DNA of 64,000 nt from DATKHR01 sp035939575 (lineage in GTDB: Bacteria > Acidobacteriota > Vicinamibacteria > Vicinamibacterales > CAVVIG01): contig DASZFS010000280.1 of NCBI GenBank assembly GCA_035939575.1, forward strand, positions 43,833-107,832, in the 5' to 3' direction. Shown here in pieces: positions 16,695 to 23,250 of this stretch; position 1 is the stretch's first letter, and each line of letters begins with the position of its first letter. A model generated the notes under the pieces. It saw only the letters and a program-made list of their open reading frames with translations. It was not told the DNA's origin and ran no database searches. The position numbers and the translations under genes were made by a program.

Positions 16695-16978
16695 GCGTCA
16701 GATTCATCGCGATCTTCAAAGCCCCATCTCCGCCGTGGGGGACCGAGTTCGCGCGCAGCGTCGAGCCGGGTGTCATCGACGTCGTCTCGCACGTAGCGTA
16801 CGAGGAAAGCGGCCAGCGATGGGGCTTCGTCACGCGACGGACGTTTGGATCTGGCACGACGCTGTCCGGTGCAGTGTCTAGGCCGTACAAGCCGGACAAG
16901 CATGAAGCGCGCGGCTGGGTGAAGCTGCCGTCGCCGATTCTCGACGAAGAGTGGCCGGCAGATCCGAGGCGGCCGTGA
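16691..16978 (+). CDS. Unknown protein, 95 aa
   Basis: GTG at 16691 overlaps the previous TGA. The sequence is beta-rich with many aromatic residues (VRFIAIFKAPSPPWG, RWGFVTRRTFGSGTTL) and resembles a small lipocalin- or SH3-like domain, but no family is recognised. Confidence 0.65.
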   Translation: MSVRFIAIFKAPSPPWGTEFARSVEPGVIDVVSHVAYEESGQRWGFVTRRTFGSGTTLSGAVSRPYKPDKHEARGWVKLPSPILDEEWPADPRRP

Positions 16979-17274
16979 CGGGTCGACGGTCGGAGCGCGT
17001 CTATGTCGTGCGCAGCGGCGCCGAGAAGTGGGCGTTCGTTCCTCATCCCGAAGTATCGGGTTGGTGGTTTCGCTGCCACCCGAGCGTCGTCGTCAGTCCG
17101 TGCAGCCACTGTAAGTCGCAGCGCGGTCAGCCGTGTCGTGATCTAGAAGACGGTTACAAATCGTCCACGCATTGGGTGCGTCGGCGAGACGCTGCCAAGG
17201 GTGTGCAGGCGCTCGATTACGCGACATGCATCGTGACGACTATCGCGAAAGGAAAAGGACAGCCATGCGTCTAG
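16975..17274 (+). CDS. Small zinc-finger protein, 99 aa
   Basis: It contains CSHCKSQRGQPCRD and then H-W-V-R-R-R about 20 residues later. This is the C-x2-C-x7-C ... H-x-x-R pattern of small zinc-finger proteins common in phages and actinobacteria. GTG start coupled to the previous stop. The end overlaps the next gene by 10 bases. Confidence 0.7.
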   Translation: MTGRRSERVYVVRSGAEKWAFVPHPEVSGWWFRCHPSVVVSPCSHCKSQRGQPCRDLEDGYKSSTHWVRRRDAAKGVQALDYATCIVTTIAKGKGQPCV

Positions 17275-17615
17275 TGATCATCGAGAGCCCGTTCGCGCAC
17301 GACAAGAACGACGCCGTGGCACGCCATCGCGTATGGCGCTACGTGCGTGTGGCGATGCGCGACTGCCTTATGCGCGGTGAAGCGCCGTTCGCGTCGCATG
17401 CTCTCTACACACAGGAAGGTGTGCTCTCTGACTGGGATCCATCGGAGCGCGCTCTGGGCATTGCCGCTGGCTTTGCGTGGGGTGAAGTCGCCGCGCTACG
17501 CGCCTTCTACATAGACATCGGACGTACGTCTGGGATGTTGAAGGGCATCGAAGAGGCGAAGCGGCTAGGCCAGCCGTACGAGGAACGAACGATACCTGGA
17601 TGGGAGGAGCTATGA
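17265..17615 (+). CDS. Nucleoside 2-deoxyribosyltransferase-like protein (DUF7768-like), 116 aa
   Basis: The protein opens with LVIIESPFAHDKNDAV, has G-E-A-P-F-A-S-H in the middle, and ends with a SGMLKGIEEAKRLGQPYEE stretch. This order matches the deoxyribosyltransferase-like fold of phage DUF7768-type proteins, which probably act on nucleosides. It lies close to ThyX and Tmk. The ATG at 17265 follows GGAAAAGGACAGCC. Confidence 0.72.
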   Translation: MRLVIIESPFAHDKNDAVARHRVWRYVRVAMRDCLMRGEAPFASHALYTQEGVLSDWDPSERALGIAAGFAWGEVAALRAFYIDIGRTSGMLKGIEEAKRLGQPYEERTIPGWEEL

Positions 17616-17833
17616 AACTGAACGCGAGTGTGACGAGTGTGCTGCGAAGGAATGCCGATCTCAATGGCAATCCGATTGTATGGGTCGAGGCCGAGATCGC
17701 GCTGACAAACGAGGCACACGGGATAGGCGCGGCGCGTATCGGTTCGGAGCCACTCAAGCTGACGGGTTTCGAGAGTGCGCTGCCGGTGAAGCTCGGGCAG
17801 AAGGTCACGATCGAGATCGAGGATGTGACCTAA
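17612..17833 (+). CDS. Small beta-rich protein, 73 aa
   Basis: ATG overlaps the previous stop and TAA overlaps the ThyX start. It is nearly all beta strand (MKLNASVTSVLRR, PIVWVEAEIALT, QKVTIEIEDV), suggesting a small barrel. Unknown function. Confidence 0.65.
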   Translation: MKLNASVTSVLRRNADLNGNPIVWVEAEIALTNEAHGIGAARIGSEPLKLTGFESALPVKLGQKVTIEIEDVT

Positions 17834-18708
17834 TGGCCATCAACGTGAAGATTCTTGCCGACTCCGTCGCACCGAACGGCGCACGTCTTACGACGTTTGA
17901 ACTTTCTTATCCTCGCTTTATCCACAGTGAAATAATGACCCATCGCATGTTGAGCCGAAACAGCGCCTCGTCGCGCGCGATTCCGACGGAGAAGCTCATC
18001 CAGCGCGTGATCGACGATCCGGTCGTGCCCACATACATCGGCAAGAACCAGAAGGGCATGGCGCCAGGCGAGGAGCTGACCGACAGTGAGCGCGCCGAAG
18101 CTGTAGAGGGTTGGCTGCATGCGCGGGATTTCGCTGTCAAGCAGGCTCGTTATCTCCTGTCGCTCGGCGTCCACAAAGGCGTCGTGAACCGTCTCGTCGA
18201 GCCGTGGATGTGGATCACGGTCATCGTGAGCGCGACGGAATGGGACAACTTCTTCGCGCTGCGTGATCACGAGATGGCCGAGCCGCACTTTCAAGACCTC
18301 GCGCGGAAGATGCGCGCGGCGATGGCGGAGTCAAAGCCACGGCATCTCGACAGAGACGACTGGCACCTGCCGATGATCGGTGAAGAGGATGTGCCGCTTT
18401 TCGACGCCTACGAAAAGGACATCGGGCAAGGCGCACTGTACAACGACGCCGGACGGCAGTCGGTGTTGGCCAAGGTCGCTGTCGGTCGCTGCGCGCGCGT
18501 CTCCTACCTCACACACGCGGGCAAGCGTGATCTCAAGGAGGACATCGCGCTCCACGACAAGCTCATTGTCCAGCGTCCGCTTCACGCGAGCCCGGCAGAA
18601 CACGTTGCGCAAGCGCAGGGTATGACGGCGACGTGGTCTGGCAATTTCTTCGGCTTTACGCAGTATCGCAAGACGGTTCCGCACGAGAATGTCGGGAGGG
18701 CACCGTGA
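17833..18708 (+). CDS. thyX: Flavin-dependent thymidylate synthase, 291 aa
   Basis: ThyX converts dUMP to dTMP using methylenetetrahydrofolate, NADPH and FAD. The signature region is THRMLSRNSASSRAIP (H37, R38), the variant of R-H-R-x7-S with Thr first. The later GRCARVSYLTHAG and SPAEHVAQA segments match the dUMP-binding part. Length is normal for the family. It is the penultimate metabolic gene of the rightward operon and feeds Tmk. Confidence 0.93.
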   Translation: MAINVKILADSVAPNGARLTTFELSYPRFIHSEIMTHRMLSRNSASSRAIPTEKLIQRVIDDPVVPTYIGKNQKGMAPGEELTDSERAEAVEGWLHARDFAVKQARYLLSLGVHKGVVNRLVEPWMWITVIVSATEWDNFFALRDHEMAEPHFQDLARKMRAAMAESKPRHLDRDDWHLPMIGEEDVPLFDAYEKDIGQGALYNDAGRQSVLAKVAVGRCARVSYLTHAGKRDLKEDIALHDKLIVQRPLHASPAEHVAQAQGMTATWSGNFFGFTQYRKTVPHENVGRAP

Positions 18709-18941
18709 CAACACCATCCGTCGTCTGTGTTCACTGTCGACAGCCGTGCACGGCGCGCTTCGAAATCACGAGGTTCGACGCCGGAGGAGCCGCGCACGGT
18801 CCTGTGGTCTGCTGTTCGATCGCTCATCTGATGGCTTGGGCGTATGAATTTGCGACTCTATCTGGGATGAAGCTCGCGTATGGCGCCAAGTCCGCGTTCG
18901 ATAACTTCATGTCGACGCTGAAAGGTCTCGGCTCGAAATGA
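18705..18941 (+). CDS. Small Cys-rich protein, 78 aa
   Basis: GTG overlaps the ThyX stop. The N terminus has CVHCRQPC and a second Cys pair with His follows (VVCCSIAHLM), giving a treble-clef-like pattern. The C-terminal half is helical. Probably a zinc-binding adaptor; function unknown. Confidence 0.65.
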   Translation: MTTPSVVCVHCRQPCTARFEITRFDAGGAAHGPVVCCSIAHLMAWAYEFATLSGMKLAYGAKSAFDNFMSTLKGLGSK

Positions 18942-19165
18942 AGAACGGCGCGGTGACTGGCGACGTCGTGGTCTTCGTTTGCGGAGCCCCAAAAGAGCGC
19001 TGCTCGACGCTCGCGTGTCGCAACATCGCGACTTCGTCGTGCACGTTCGAGCTGCGCGGGCGAAAGGCCGGTGAGAAGTGCGGCCGTGCGCTCTGCGTCG
19101 ACTGTAATAAGGAAGGGCTCTGTGTGCCGCACAAACGCTTCACGGATTCACAGTCCGCGCGCTGA
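18938..19165 (+). CDS. Small Cys-rich protein, 75 aa
   Basis: Seven cysteines are spread through C-G-A, RCSTLACRN, SSCTF, KCGRALCVDCNKEGLCVPH, which could hold two zinc ions. ATGA overlap with the gene before. It is the last gene of the rightward replication operon; a new promoter begins 30 bases after its stop. Confidence 0.65.
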   Translation: MKNGAVTGDVVVFVCGAPKERCSTLACRNIATSSCTFELRGRKAGEKCGRALCVDCNKEGLCVPHKRFTDSQSAR

Positions 19166-19174
19166 CACTCTAAC
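19161..19174 (-). repeat. Copy of the 14-bp motif GTTAGAGTGTCAGC
   Basis: The minus strand reads GTTAGAGTGTCAGC here, identical to copies at 35710-35697 and 54040-54053. At those two sites the motif ends just before a start codon, but here no ATG, GTG or TTG follows. It may drive an antisense RNA into the gene at 18938 or act as an operator for the promoter just downstream. Confidence 0.55.
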
Positions 19175-19194
19175 GCGCGCACCGTACCGGCGAT

Positions 19195-19224
19195 TTGACG
19201 GAGCACACCGAAGACGCGTACTCT
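19195..19224 (+). promoter_or_regulatory. Promoter TTGACG-N18-TACTCT
   Basis: TTGACG at 19195-19200 and TACTCT at 19219-19224 are 18 bases apart. Expected initiation near 19231-19232 falls on an ATG that opens a five-codon reading frame. The upstream bases CGTACCGGCGATTTGACG resemble the promoters at 29033 and 42078. Confidence 0.7.
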
Positions 19225-19231
19225 GTTTTCC

Positions 19232-19249
19232 ATGAGGTGCTGCCCATGA
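19232..19249 (+). CDS. Possible leaderless leader peptide, 5 aa (MRCCP)
   Basis: An ATG exactly at the predicted transcript start opens MRCCP followed by TGA at 19247-19249. That TGA overlaps the ATG (19246) of the next gene. A leaderless mini-cistron would deliver ribosomes to the coupled start. It is too short to judge by coding content. Confidence 0.4.
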   Translation: MRCCP

Positions 19250-20058
19250 TTCTCGGCCAAACTCCCGGTGGCGTGCCGGTTCCGTTGACTCCGATGAGCC
19301 CGACAGGTCCGACCGCTTCGCATCCGATCGATTTCACGCCGCCGACACCCGGTGGCGGGAACATCTTCAAGCTGCCGCGCACGGGGTTCTACTCGCAGCA
19401 AATCTCGAACAACTTCTGGTCGAACACGCCTCGGATGCGCGCCTTCCCGGCGTATCATCCGCTGAACCCGAACACGGGTCCGCAGGCGCTTCCTCCGATC
19501 GCGCCTCCGCCTGTCGCTGCCGCGCCGGCCGCGCCGGCCCCCGGACCTTCGCCCGCCGGCACCGCGGGCGCGTTCGGTGGCTCGGGCTTCGGTTCGAGCG
19601 GTGGCGTGCGCAACCACTATCACGTGGACCCGTACATGGTGATGCGCTCGGGGAACTTCCCCGGCATCTCGCCCTCCGGCCGCAACATCCGGGCGGGCTA
19701 CATGAACGCGGGCGCGCGTGTCCAGGCGTCGATGCCGTACCAGTCGGCACCGTTGCCGCCCGACATGCCGCCTCCGCCGCCGGTGCCCGCACCGGGCGCG
19801 AAGGCCCCGGTTCCCGCGGCGACGCACGGCTTCGGCGGGTTCTCGTGGAACCCGGTCCACTGGTTTCGGCGCCAGCCGAATCACTCTCAGATGATCACGC
19901 GGCAGGCGCACGCCATGTTCGGCTCTGCGAGCTGCGAGTGGGTCGGCCCCCGCCTCGACGGCACGAAGGTGCAGATTTGCGGCGGTCGCGTCATCCAGGT
20001 CGTCGACCAGTCCGGCAACGTGCTCTGGAACGCGTACTCGAATCCGGACGCGTACTAG
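19246..20058 (+). CDS. Pro/Gly-rich probable structural protein, 270 aa
   Basis: The long reading from 19195 would start inside the promoter, so the ATG at 19246 is preferred. Low-complexity Pro/Ala/Gly stretches (about residues 85-130 and 185-210) separate short ordered parts (RTGFYSQQISNNFWSN, FGSASCEWVGPRLDGT, VIQVVDQSGNVLWNAY). The final 55 residues look like a small beta domain. It opens the operon of small virion-like proteins. No family recognised. Confidence 0.7.
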   Translation: MILGQTPGGVPVPLTPMSPTGPTASHPIDFTPPTPGGGNIFKLPRTGFYSQQISNNFWSNTPRMRAFPAYHPLNPNTGPQALPPIAPPPVAAAPAAPAPGPSPAGTAGAFGGSGFGSSGGVRNHYHVDPYMVMRSGNFPGISPSGRNIRAGYMNAGARVQASMPYQSAPLPPDMPPPPPVPAPGAKAPVPAATHGFGGFSWNPVHWFRRQPNHSQMITRQAHAMFGSASCEWVGPRLDGTKVQICGGRVIQVVDQSGNVLWNAYSNPDAY

Positions 20059-20077
20059 GTTCGGCGGAGCGCCACTG

Positions 20078-20335
20078 ATGGCGATCTGGCCAAATCCCGA
20101 GAGCGTCATCTACCCGCGCGCGTACCCTCCTAAGTACCCGTGCAGGATGACGACGCGCACGGTGGCGCGCGCGTACCCGATCCACTGGCATGGGGCGTAC
20201 ATGGATTCGAACGGCAACGGCGCCACGGACTCCGACGTCGGGCACTCACACGTGATCCGCATGGGGAAGGTGCTGCCCGATCCGGTCGACGGGCACACGC
20301 ACGCCATCACGACGCTGCCTTGCGGGGTGGGATGA
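20078..20335 (+). CDS. His-rich small protein, 85 aa
   Basis: The second half carries GHSHVIRMG and DGHTHAI, paired His motifs that could bind a metal. The N terminus is Pro/Tyr-rich (YPRAYPPKYPC). Its stop overlaps the next ATG. Probably a structural accessory; no known family. Confidence 0.65.
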   Translation: MAIWPNPESVIYPRAYPPKYPCRMTTRTVARAYPIHWHGAYMDSNGNGATDSDVGHSHVIRMGKVLPDPVDGHTHAITTLPCGVG

Positions 20336-20538
20336 TGGCGCGCAAGCGACAAGACCCGAAGGCGTACCGTCTGCGCTTCCAGGGAACGTCGGCGAAGAAG
20401 TTCGCGCCGACGCTCAAGGCGGCCGTGGCCGACGCGAAATACTGGCTGAGCTTCGGGCAGACGAAGGTTTGCATCGATCGCAAGCTCGCGCACAGCTACG
20501 CGCAGGTGAAGTGCGTGGCGCGAAGGAGACGTCGATGA
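20332..20538 (+). CDS. Small basic protein ending in five arginines, 68 aa
   Basis: First of six consecutive small proteins with Arg/Lys-rich ends (here CVARRRRR). The body is basic and helical (YRLRFQGTSAKKF, AAVADAKYW). Codons of the tail include AAGGAG, which is the Shine-Dalgarno of the next gene. Start may be either of two adjacent ATGs. Confidence 0.7.
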   Translation: MMARKRQDPKAYRLRFQGTSAKKFAPTLKAAVADAKYWLSFGQTKVCIDRKLAHSYAQVKCVARRRRR

Positions 20539-20783
20539 GGCTCTTCATCAAAGGCTCTGCCGCGAACGCGAAGCGCGCCGCCGCTCGTCGTGGCATCCCC
20601 GTGCGCGACTGCTTTCTCACCAAGAAGGGTGACGCCGCGTTTTGTGATGCGCCCGAGAGCGCGCGTCCGAAGGTCATGGAGTGGTACCGCGAGAAGGGCT
20701 CCGTGGTGCAGGCCGGTCGCGGGTACACGCCAGGGTCTTTACTCTTCTTCGCTGGCGCGCGTCGCCGCAAGAGGAGCCGCTGA
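20535..20783 (+). CDS. Small basic protein with GARRRKRSR tail, 82 aa
   Basis: A folded-looking body (IPVRDCFLTKKGDAAF, RPKVMEWYREKGSVV) ends in FFAGARRRKRSR. ATG overlaps the stop before and the stop overlaps the next ATG. The tail codons AAGAGGAG lie where the next gene's ribosome site must be. Function unknown. Confidence 0.7.
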   Translation: MRLFIKGSAANAKRAAARRGIPVRDCFLTKKGDAAFCDAPESARPKVMEWYREKGSVVQAGRGYTPGSLLFFAGARRRKRSR

Positions 20784-21010
20784 TGCCGTACATCATCGTC
20801 AAGAAGAACGGCAAGCCGTACAAGTGGGATCGCATGCGGCCGCTGCTCTCACAGCAGGACGTGGCTGACTTCCAGCGCGATGGTCGCCGCGTCGGCGATT
20901 GCTGGACCTTCAAGTCACCTGTTACGATGCGCACCGTGACCGTGGGCGCCTGCAAGACAGAGACGCCTTCAAACTTCTGGGGCGCCCGGCGCCGAAGAAA
21001 GAGACGCTGA
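20783..21010 (+). CDS. Small basic protein with GARRRRKRR tail, 75 aa
   Basis: MPYIIVKKNGKPYKW starts a small beta-containing domain with Cys residues (DCWTF, GACKTE), ending in FWGARRRRKRR. Same tail design as its neighbours although the bodies differ. Confidence 0.7.
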   Translation: MPYIIVKKNGKPYKWDRMRPLLSQQDVADFQRDGRRVGDCWTFKSPVTMRTVTVGACKTETPSNFWGARRRRKRR

Positions 21011-21014
21011 CCTC

Positions 21015-21281
21015 ATGTATATCGAATCTGGAGCACCTGGACAGATGGGTTTCGCCGAGCGGCAGATGCGCGGACTCGGCGAAAGCGCGACCGACTACGT
21101 GACGATGATGGGTCCTGGCAACACGAGCGCGCCGGCTCCCACCGCTCCCGCCGCGATGCCGCCCATGCAGATGATGCCGAACATGGCACCTGGCGGCGAC
21201 AGGTCGGCGATGGTCGCCATGGGCGTCGGCATCGCTCTCGTGGTCGGTCTCGGCTTCGTCATCTACAAAGCCACGCGCTGA
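21015..21281 (+). CDS. Small membrane protein with DYVTMMG motif, 88 aa
   Basis: A short N terminus carries SATDYVTMMGPG, then a Pro/Ala/Met-rich linker, then a single C-terminal membrane span (AMVAMGVGIALVVGLGFVIY) ending KATR. The D/E-Y-V-T-M-M-G word recurs near the N terminus of the membrane protein at 55711. A tail-anchored topology suggests a membrane-associated virion or host-membrane protein. Confidence 0.7.
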   Translation: MYIESGAPGQMGFAERQMRGLGESATDYVTMMGPGNTSAPAPTAPAAMPPMQMMPNMAPGGDRSAMVAMGVGIALVVGLGFVIYKATR

Positions 21282-21291
21282 AGGTGAACCC

Positions 21292-21579
21292 GTGCAGTGG
21301 GTCGGCAAGATCACGCTCGCTTGTCCGTCGGGACGAGTCGTTCGCAAGCTGACCGGCAGTGGCCCTGGCGACGTCATCTCGCGCTCGACGCGCTTCAAGC
21401 TTCCGGGGTGCGAGACGCAGAAGATCGAGATCGTCAAGCGCGGCGTCGGCGCTGGGCTGCCGGATAAGCTGTGGCGTGAGGCACCTGACCTCGGCGGTGA
21501 TTCGCCCTTGATGGCCGGCGCGTACCGTCACGTAGCCAGCTACAGCAAGGCGAAGCGGCGCAAGAAGAGGAGACGGTGA
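21292..21579 (+). CDS. Small basic protein with KRRKKRRR tail, 95 aa
   Basis: GTG start after GAAGGTGAACCC. A beta-rich body (WVGKITLACPSGRVV, TRFKLPGCETQKIEIV) is followed by SKAKRRKKRRR. Tail codons AAGAGGAGACGGTGATG contain a Shine-Dalgarno at correct spacing for the next ATG. Confidence 0.7.
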   Translation: MQWVGKITLACPSGRVVRKLTGSGPGDVISRSTRFKLPGCETQKIEIVKRGVGAGLPDKLWREAPDLGGDSPLMAGAYRHVASYSKAKRRKKRRR

Positions 21580-21929
21580 TGCCGAGCTGGTTTCTCGTCG
21601 CACGGAACGGGCAAGAGATGCGCAGCTCGCGCGCATACTCGACGGCCGACCTACGCGCCTTCAAGAGCACGGCGAGCTGTCACACGTTCATTAACGAGCT
21701 GACGAACAGCGTGAAGAACGTCGGGCTCACGTGCACGGCGAAGGGCCGCAAGCGCATGGGGCTCGGGTTCAGCCTAAAGAACCTGTTCAAGAAGAAGCCC
21801 GCGCCGCGACACCCGATGACTCGCACCGTCTACTACGCGCGCACGGCGAGCGGTACGTACAAGCCTGTGGACCGGCCGCCGTCGCATGCGATGGCCGGCG
21901 CTCGGCGCAGACGGAAGAGGAGACGGTGA
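21579..21929 (+). CDS. Small basic protein with GARRRRKRRR tail, 116 aa
   Basis: Highly basic throughout (KGRKRMGLGFSLKNLFKKK), ending MAGARRRRKRRR. The last 16 or so bases of coding sequence and the overlap with the next ATG match the end of the previous gene at the DNA level. Possible DNA- or RNA-binding virion protein. Confidence 0.7.
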   Translation: MPSWFLVARNGQEMRSSRAYSTADLRAFKSTASCHTFINELTNSVKNVGLTCTAKGRKRMGLGFSLKNLFKKKPAPRHPMTRTVYYARTASGTYKPVDRPPSHAMAGARRRRKRRR

Positions 21930-22462
21930 TGGCGAACAAATTCTGTGTCTACTGGCAGGGGCGTAAATCCTCGTCGGCGGGCTTGCGCAAATACGGCGTC
22001 TTCGTGCGCTGCTACGCCAGCGCCGAGGCCGCTGCGGCTGCCGCACGGACCATTGCCATGCGTCGTGGCAGCAGCTCCGTGACCGACGAACACTCTTCGG
22101 GTTTCACGAAGACGCTGATGACGTGCCGCAAGAGCCGCTGCAAGTCGACGAGCTACGGCAAGAGCGCCGGGCTTGCGGGCGGACGTAGACGGATCGGTCT
22201 CCGCGGCACCGACGTGGGCATGGCACCTCGCCGTGTTCAGATCGTCGCGCAGGGGCGCATCGGCGCAGGCTACTTCAAGACAGGACAGTATGCCTACGTC
22301 GTTGGTTCTTCCGACGATGGTGGCATGTACTGGATCGATCGGCCTGGACACTCGGCGCGCGGCGAGACTGCGCTGCTCATCTCCAAGACCAAGAGCGGGC
22401 GCGGCGGTGCGCTGTGGATCTCTCCTGCTGCGGTGCGGTTCACGGCACGGAAGCGTCGATGA
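21929..22462 (+). CDS. Basic protein, 177 aa
   Basis: Two halves: a Cys-containing Arg/Lys/Ser-rich N-terminal domain (WQGRKSSSAGLRKYGVF, TCRKSRCKSTSYGKS) and a beta-rich C-terminal domain (RVQIVAQGRIGAGYF, ALWISPAAVRFTARKRR). The end is again basic. Last of the six polybasic-tailed proteins in this run. Confidence 0.7.
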   Translation: MANKFCVYWQGRKSSSAGLRKYGVFVRCYASAEAAAAAARTIAMRRGSSSVTDEHSSGFTKTLMTCRKSRCKSTSYGKSAGLAGGRRRIGLRGTDVGMAPRRVQIVAQGRIGAGYFKTGQYAYVVGSSDDGGMYWIDRPGHSARGETALLISKTKSGRGGALWISPAAVRFTARKRR

Positions 22463-22638
22463 GACGCCCCTGCAACATGCGCATCGTCACCGAGACCGCA
22501 GCGGCGTGCGCTCCGTGCTCACCGTCAGCCCGTCAGGAGCTTCTCCTCGCGAGGCGCGCCGCTCGTGCCGGCCAATGCGCCACGATGCACAGACACGCGC
22601 AGGCTGCTCGGGCGATTCTCCAGCTCGCCGGCCGCTGA
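22459..22638 (+). CDS. Small Cys/Arg-rich protein, 59 aa
   Basis: ATG overlaps the previous TGA. Contains C-x6-11-C spacing (RRPCNMRIVTET, ACAPCSP) and an Ala/Arg-rich helix (ELLLARRAARAGQCATM). It could be a genuine end-of-operon gene; high Arg content makes it less certain. Confidence 0.5.
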   Translation: MRRPCNMRIVTETAAACAPCSPSARQELLLARRAARAGQCATMHRHAQAARAILQLAGR

Positions 22639-22648
22639 TCCCGCCGAT

Positions 22649-22678
22649 TTGCCGGCGGCGTTGACCTCGCGGTACACT
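22649..22678 (+). promoter_or_regulatory. Promoter TTGCCG-N18-TACACT, near-leaderless
   Basis: TTGCCG at 22649-22654 is preceded by CGAT, as at other promoters here; TACACT lies at 22673-22678 after 18 bases. The ATG at 22687 is only 8 bases beyond the -10, leaving room for a leader of at most one or two bases. Confidence 0.65.
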
Positions 22679-22686
22679 GGCGGCTC

Positions 22687-23250
22687 ATGGTCCCGAGCAT
22701 CGTCGTCGTCGACAACTTCTTGCCCGATCCGGGCTCCGTGCGACACACAGCGCTCGCACAGATGTTCTACGCATCCGACGGCTACAAGGGCAAGCGCACG
22801 CGTGAGCAGTTTCTGCAAGATGCCTACAAGGTCGCGTTCGAAGACCTGCTCCGGATCAAGATAGGCAAGTGGGGCGAGCACGAGATGAACGGGACTTTTC
22901 AGGTTTGTACACCTGAAGATCCTATCGTCTACCACTGCGATAGTCAGCGTTACGCCGGGATCATCTTCCTCACACCCGACGCCCCGCCAGCGGCCGGCAC
23001 GACGCTCTATCGATCGAAGGCGTCCAAGCAGCGCCGCTTCGTCGATGACCCGAGCATGTTCGCCGGAGGTTTCTACGACTCGACGCTGTGGGAGACGGTG
23101 GACGTCATCGGCAACGTCTACAACCGGCTCGTGCTCTGGCGCGGAGACCTTGTGCACAGCGCCTCTTGCTATTTCGGCCAGACGGTCGACAACGCTCGGT
23201 TGTTCCAGATGTTCTTTTTCGACGACGTCGTTGACGAGGCCAGCACATGA
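22687..23250 (+). CDS. DUF6445-like 2OG-Fe(II) oxygenase superfamily protein, 187 aa
   Basis: The double-stranded beta-helix pattern is visible. Opening VVDNFLPDPGSVR is typical of DUF6445-type proteins. The iron ligands H-x-D appear in VYHCDSQRYAGIIF, then a G-T-T-L-Y strand, the distal His in GDLVHSAS, and the 2-oxoglutarate Arg in NARLFQMFFF. It would hydroxylate a protein or small molecule in the cytoplasm. Its stop overlaps the start of the collagen-like fibre gene (ATGA), so the fibre is the obvious candidate substrate; that link is inference. Confidence 0.72.
   Translation: MVPSIVVVDNFLPDPGSVRHTALAQMFYASDGYKGKRTREQFLQDAYKVAFEDLLRIKIGKWGEHEMNGTFQVCTPEDPIVYHCDSQRYAGIIFLTPDAPPAAGTTLYRSKASKQRRFVDDPSMFAGGFYDSTLWETVDVIGNVYNRLVLWRGDLVHSASCYFGQTVDNARLFQMFFFDDVVDEAST

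Noticed and set aside
19195..19245. Translation start at 19195 for the 270-aa protein
   Set aside because: That TTG is the promoter -35 itself; transcription should begin about 36 bases later.
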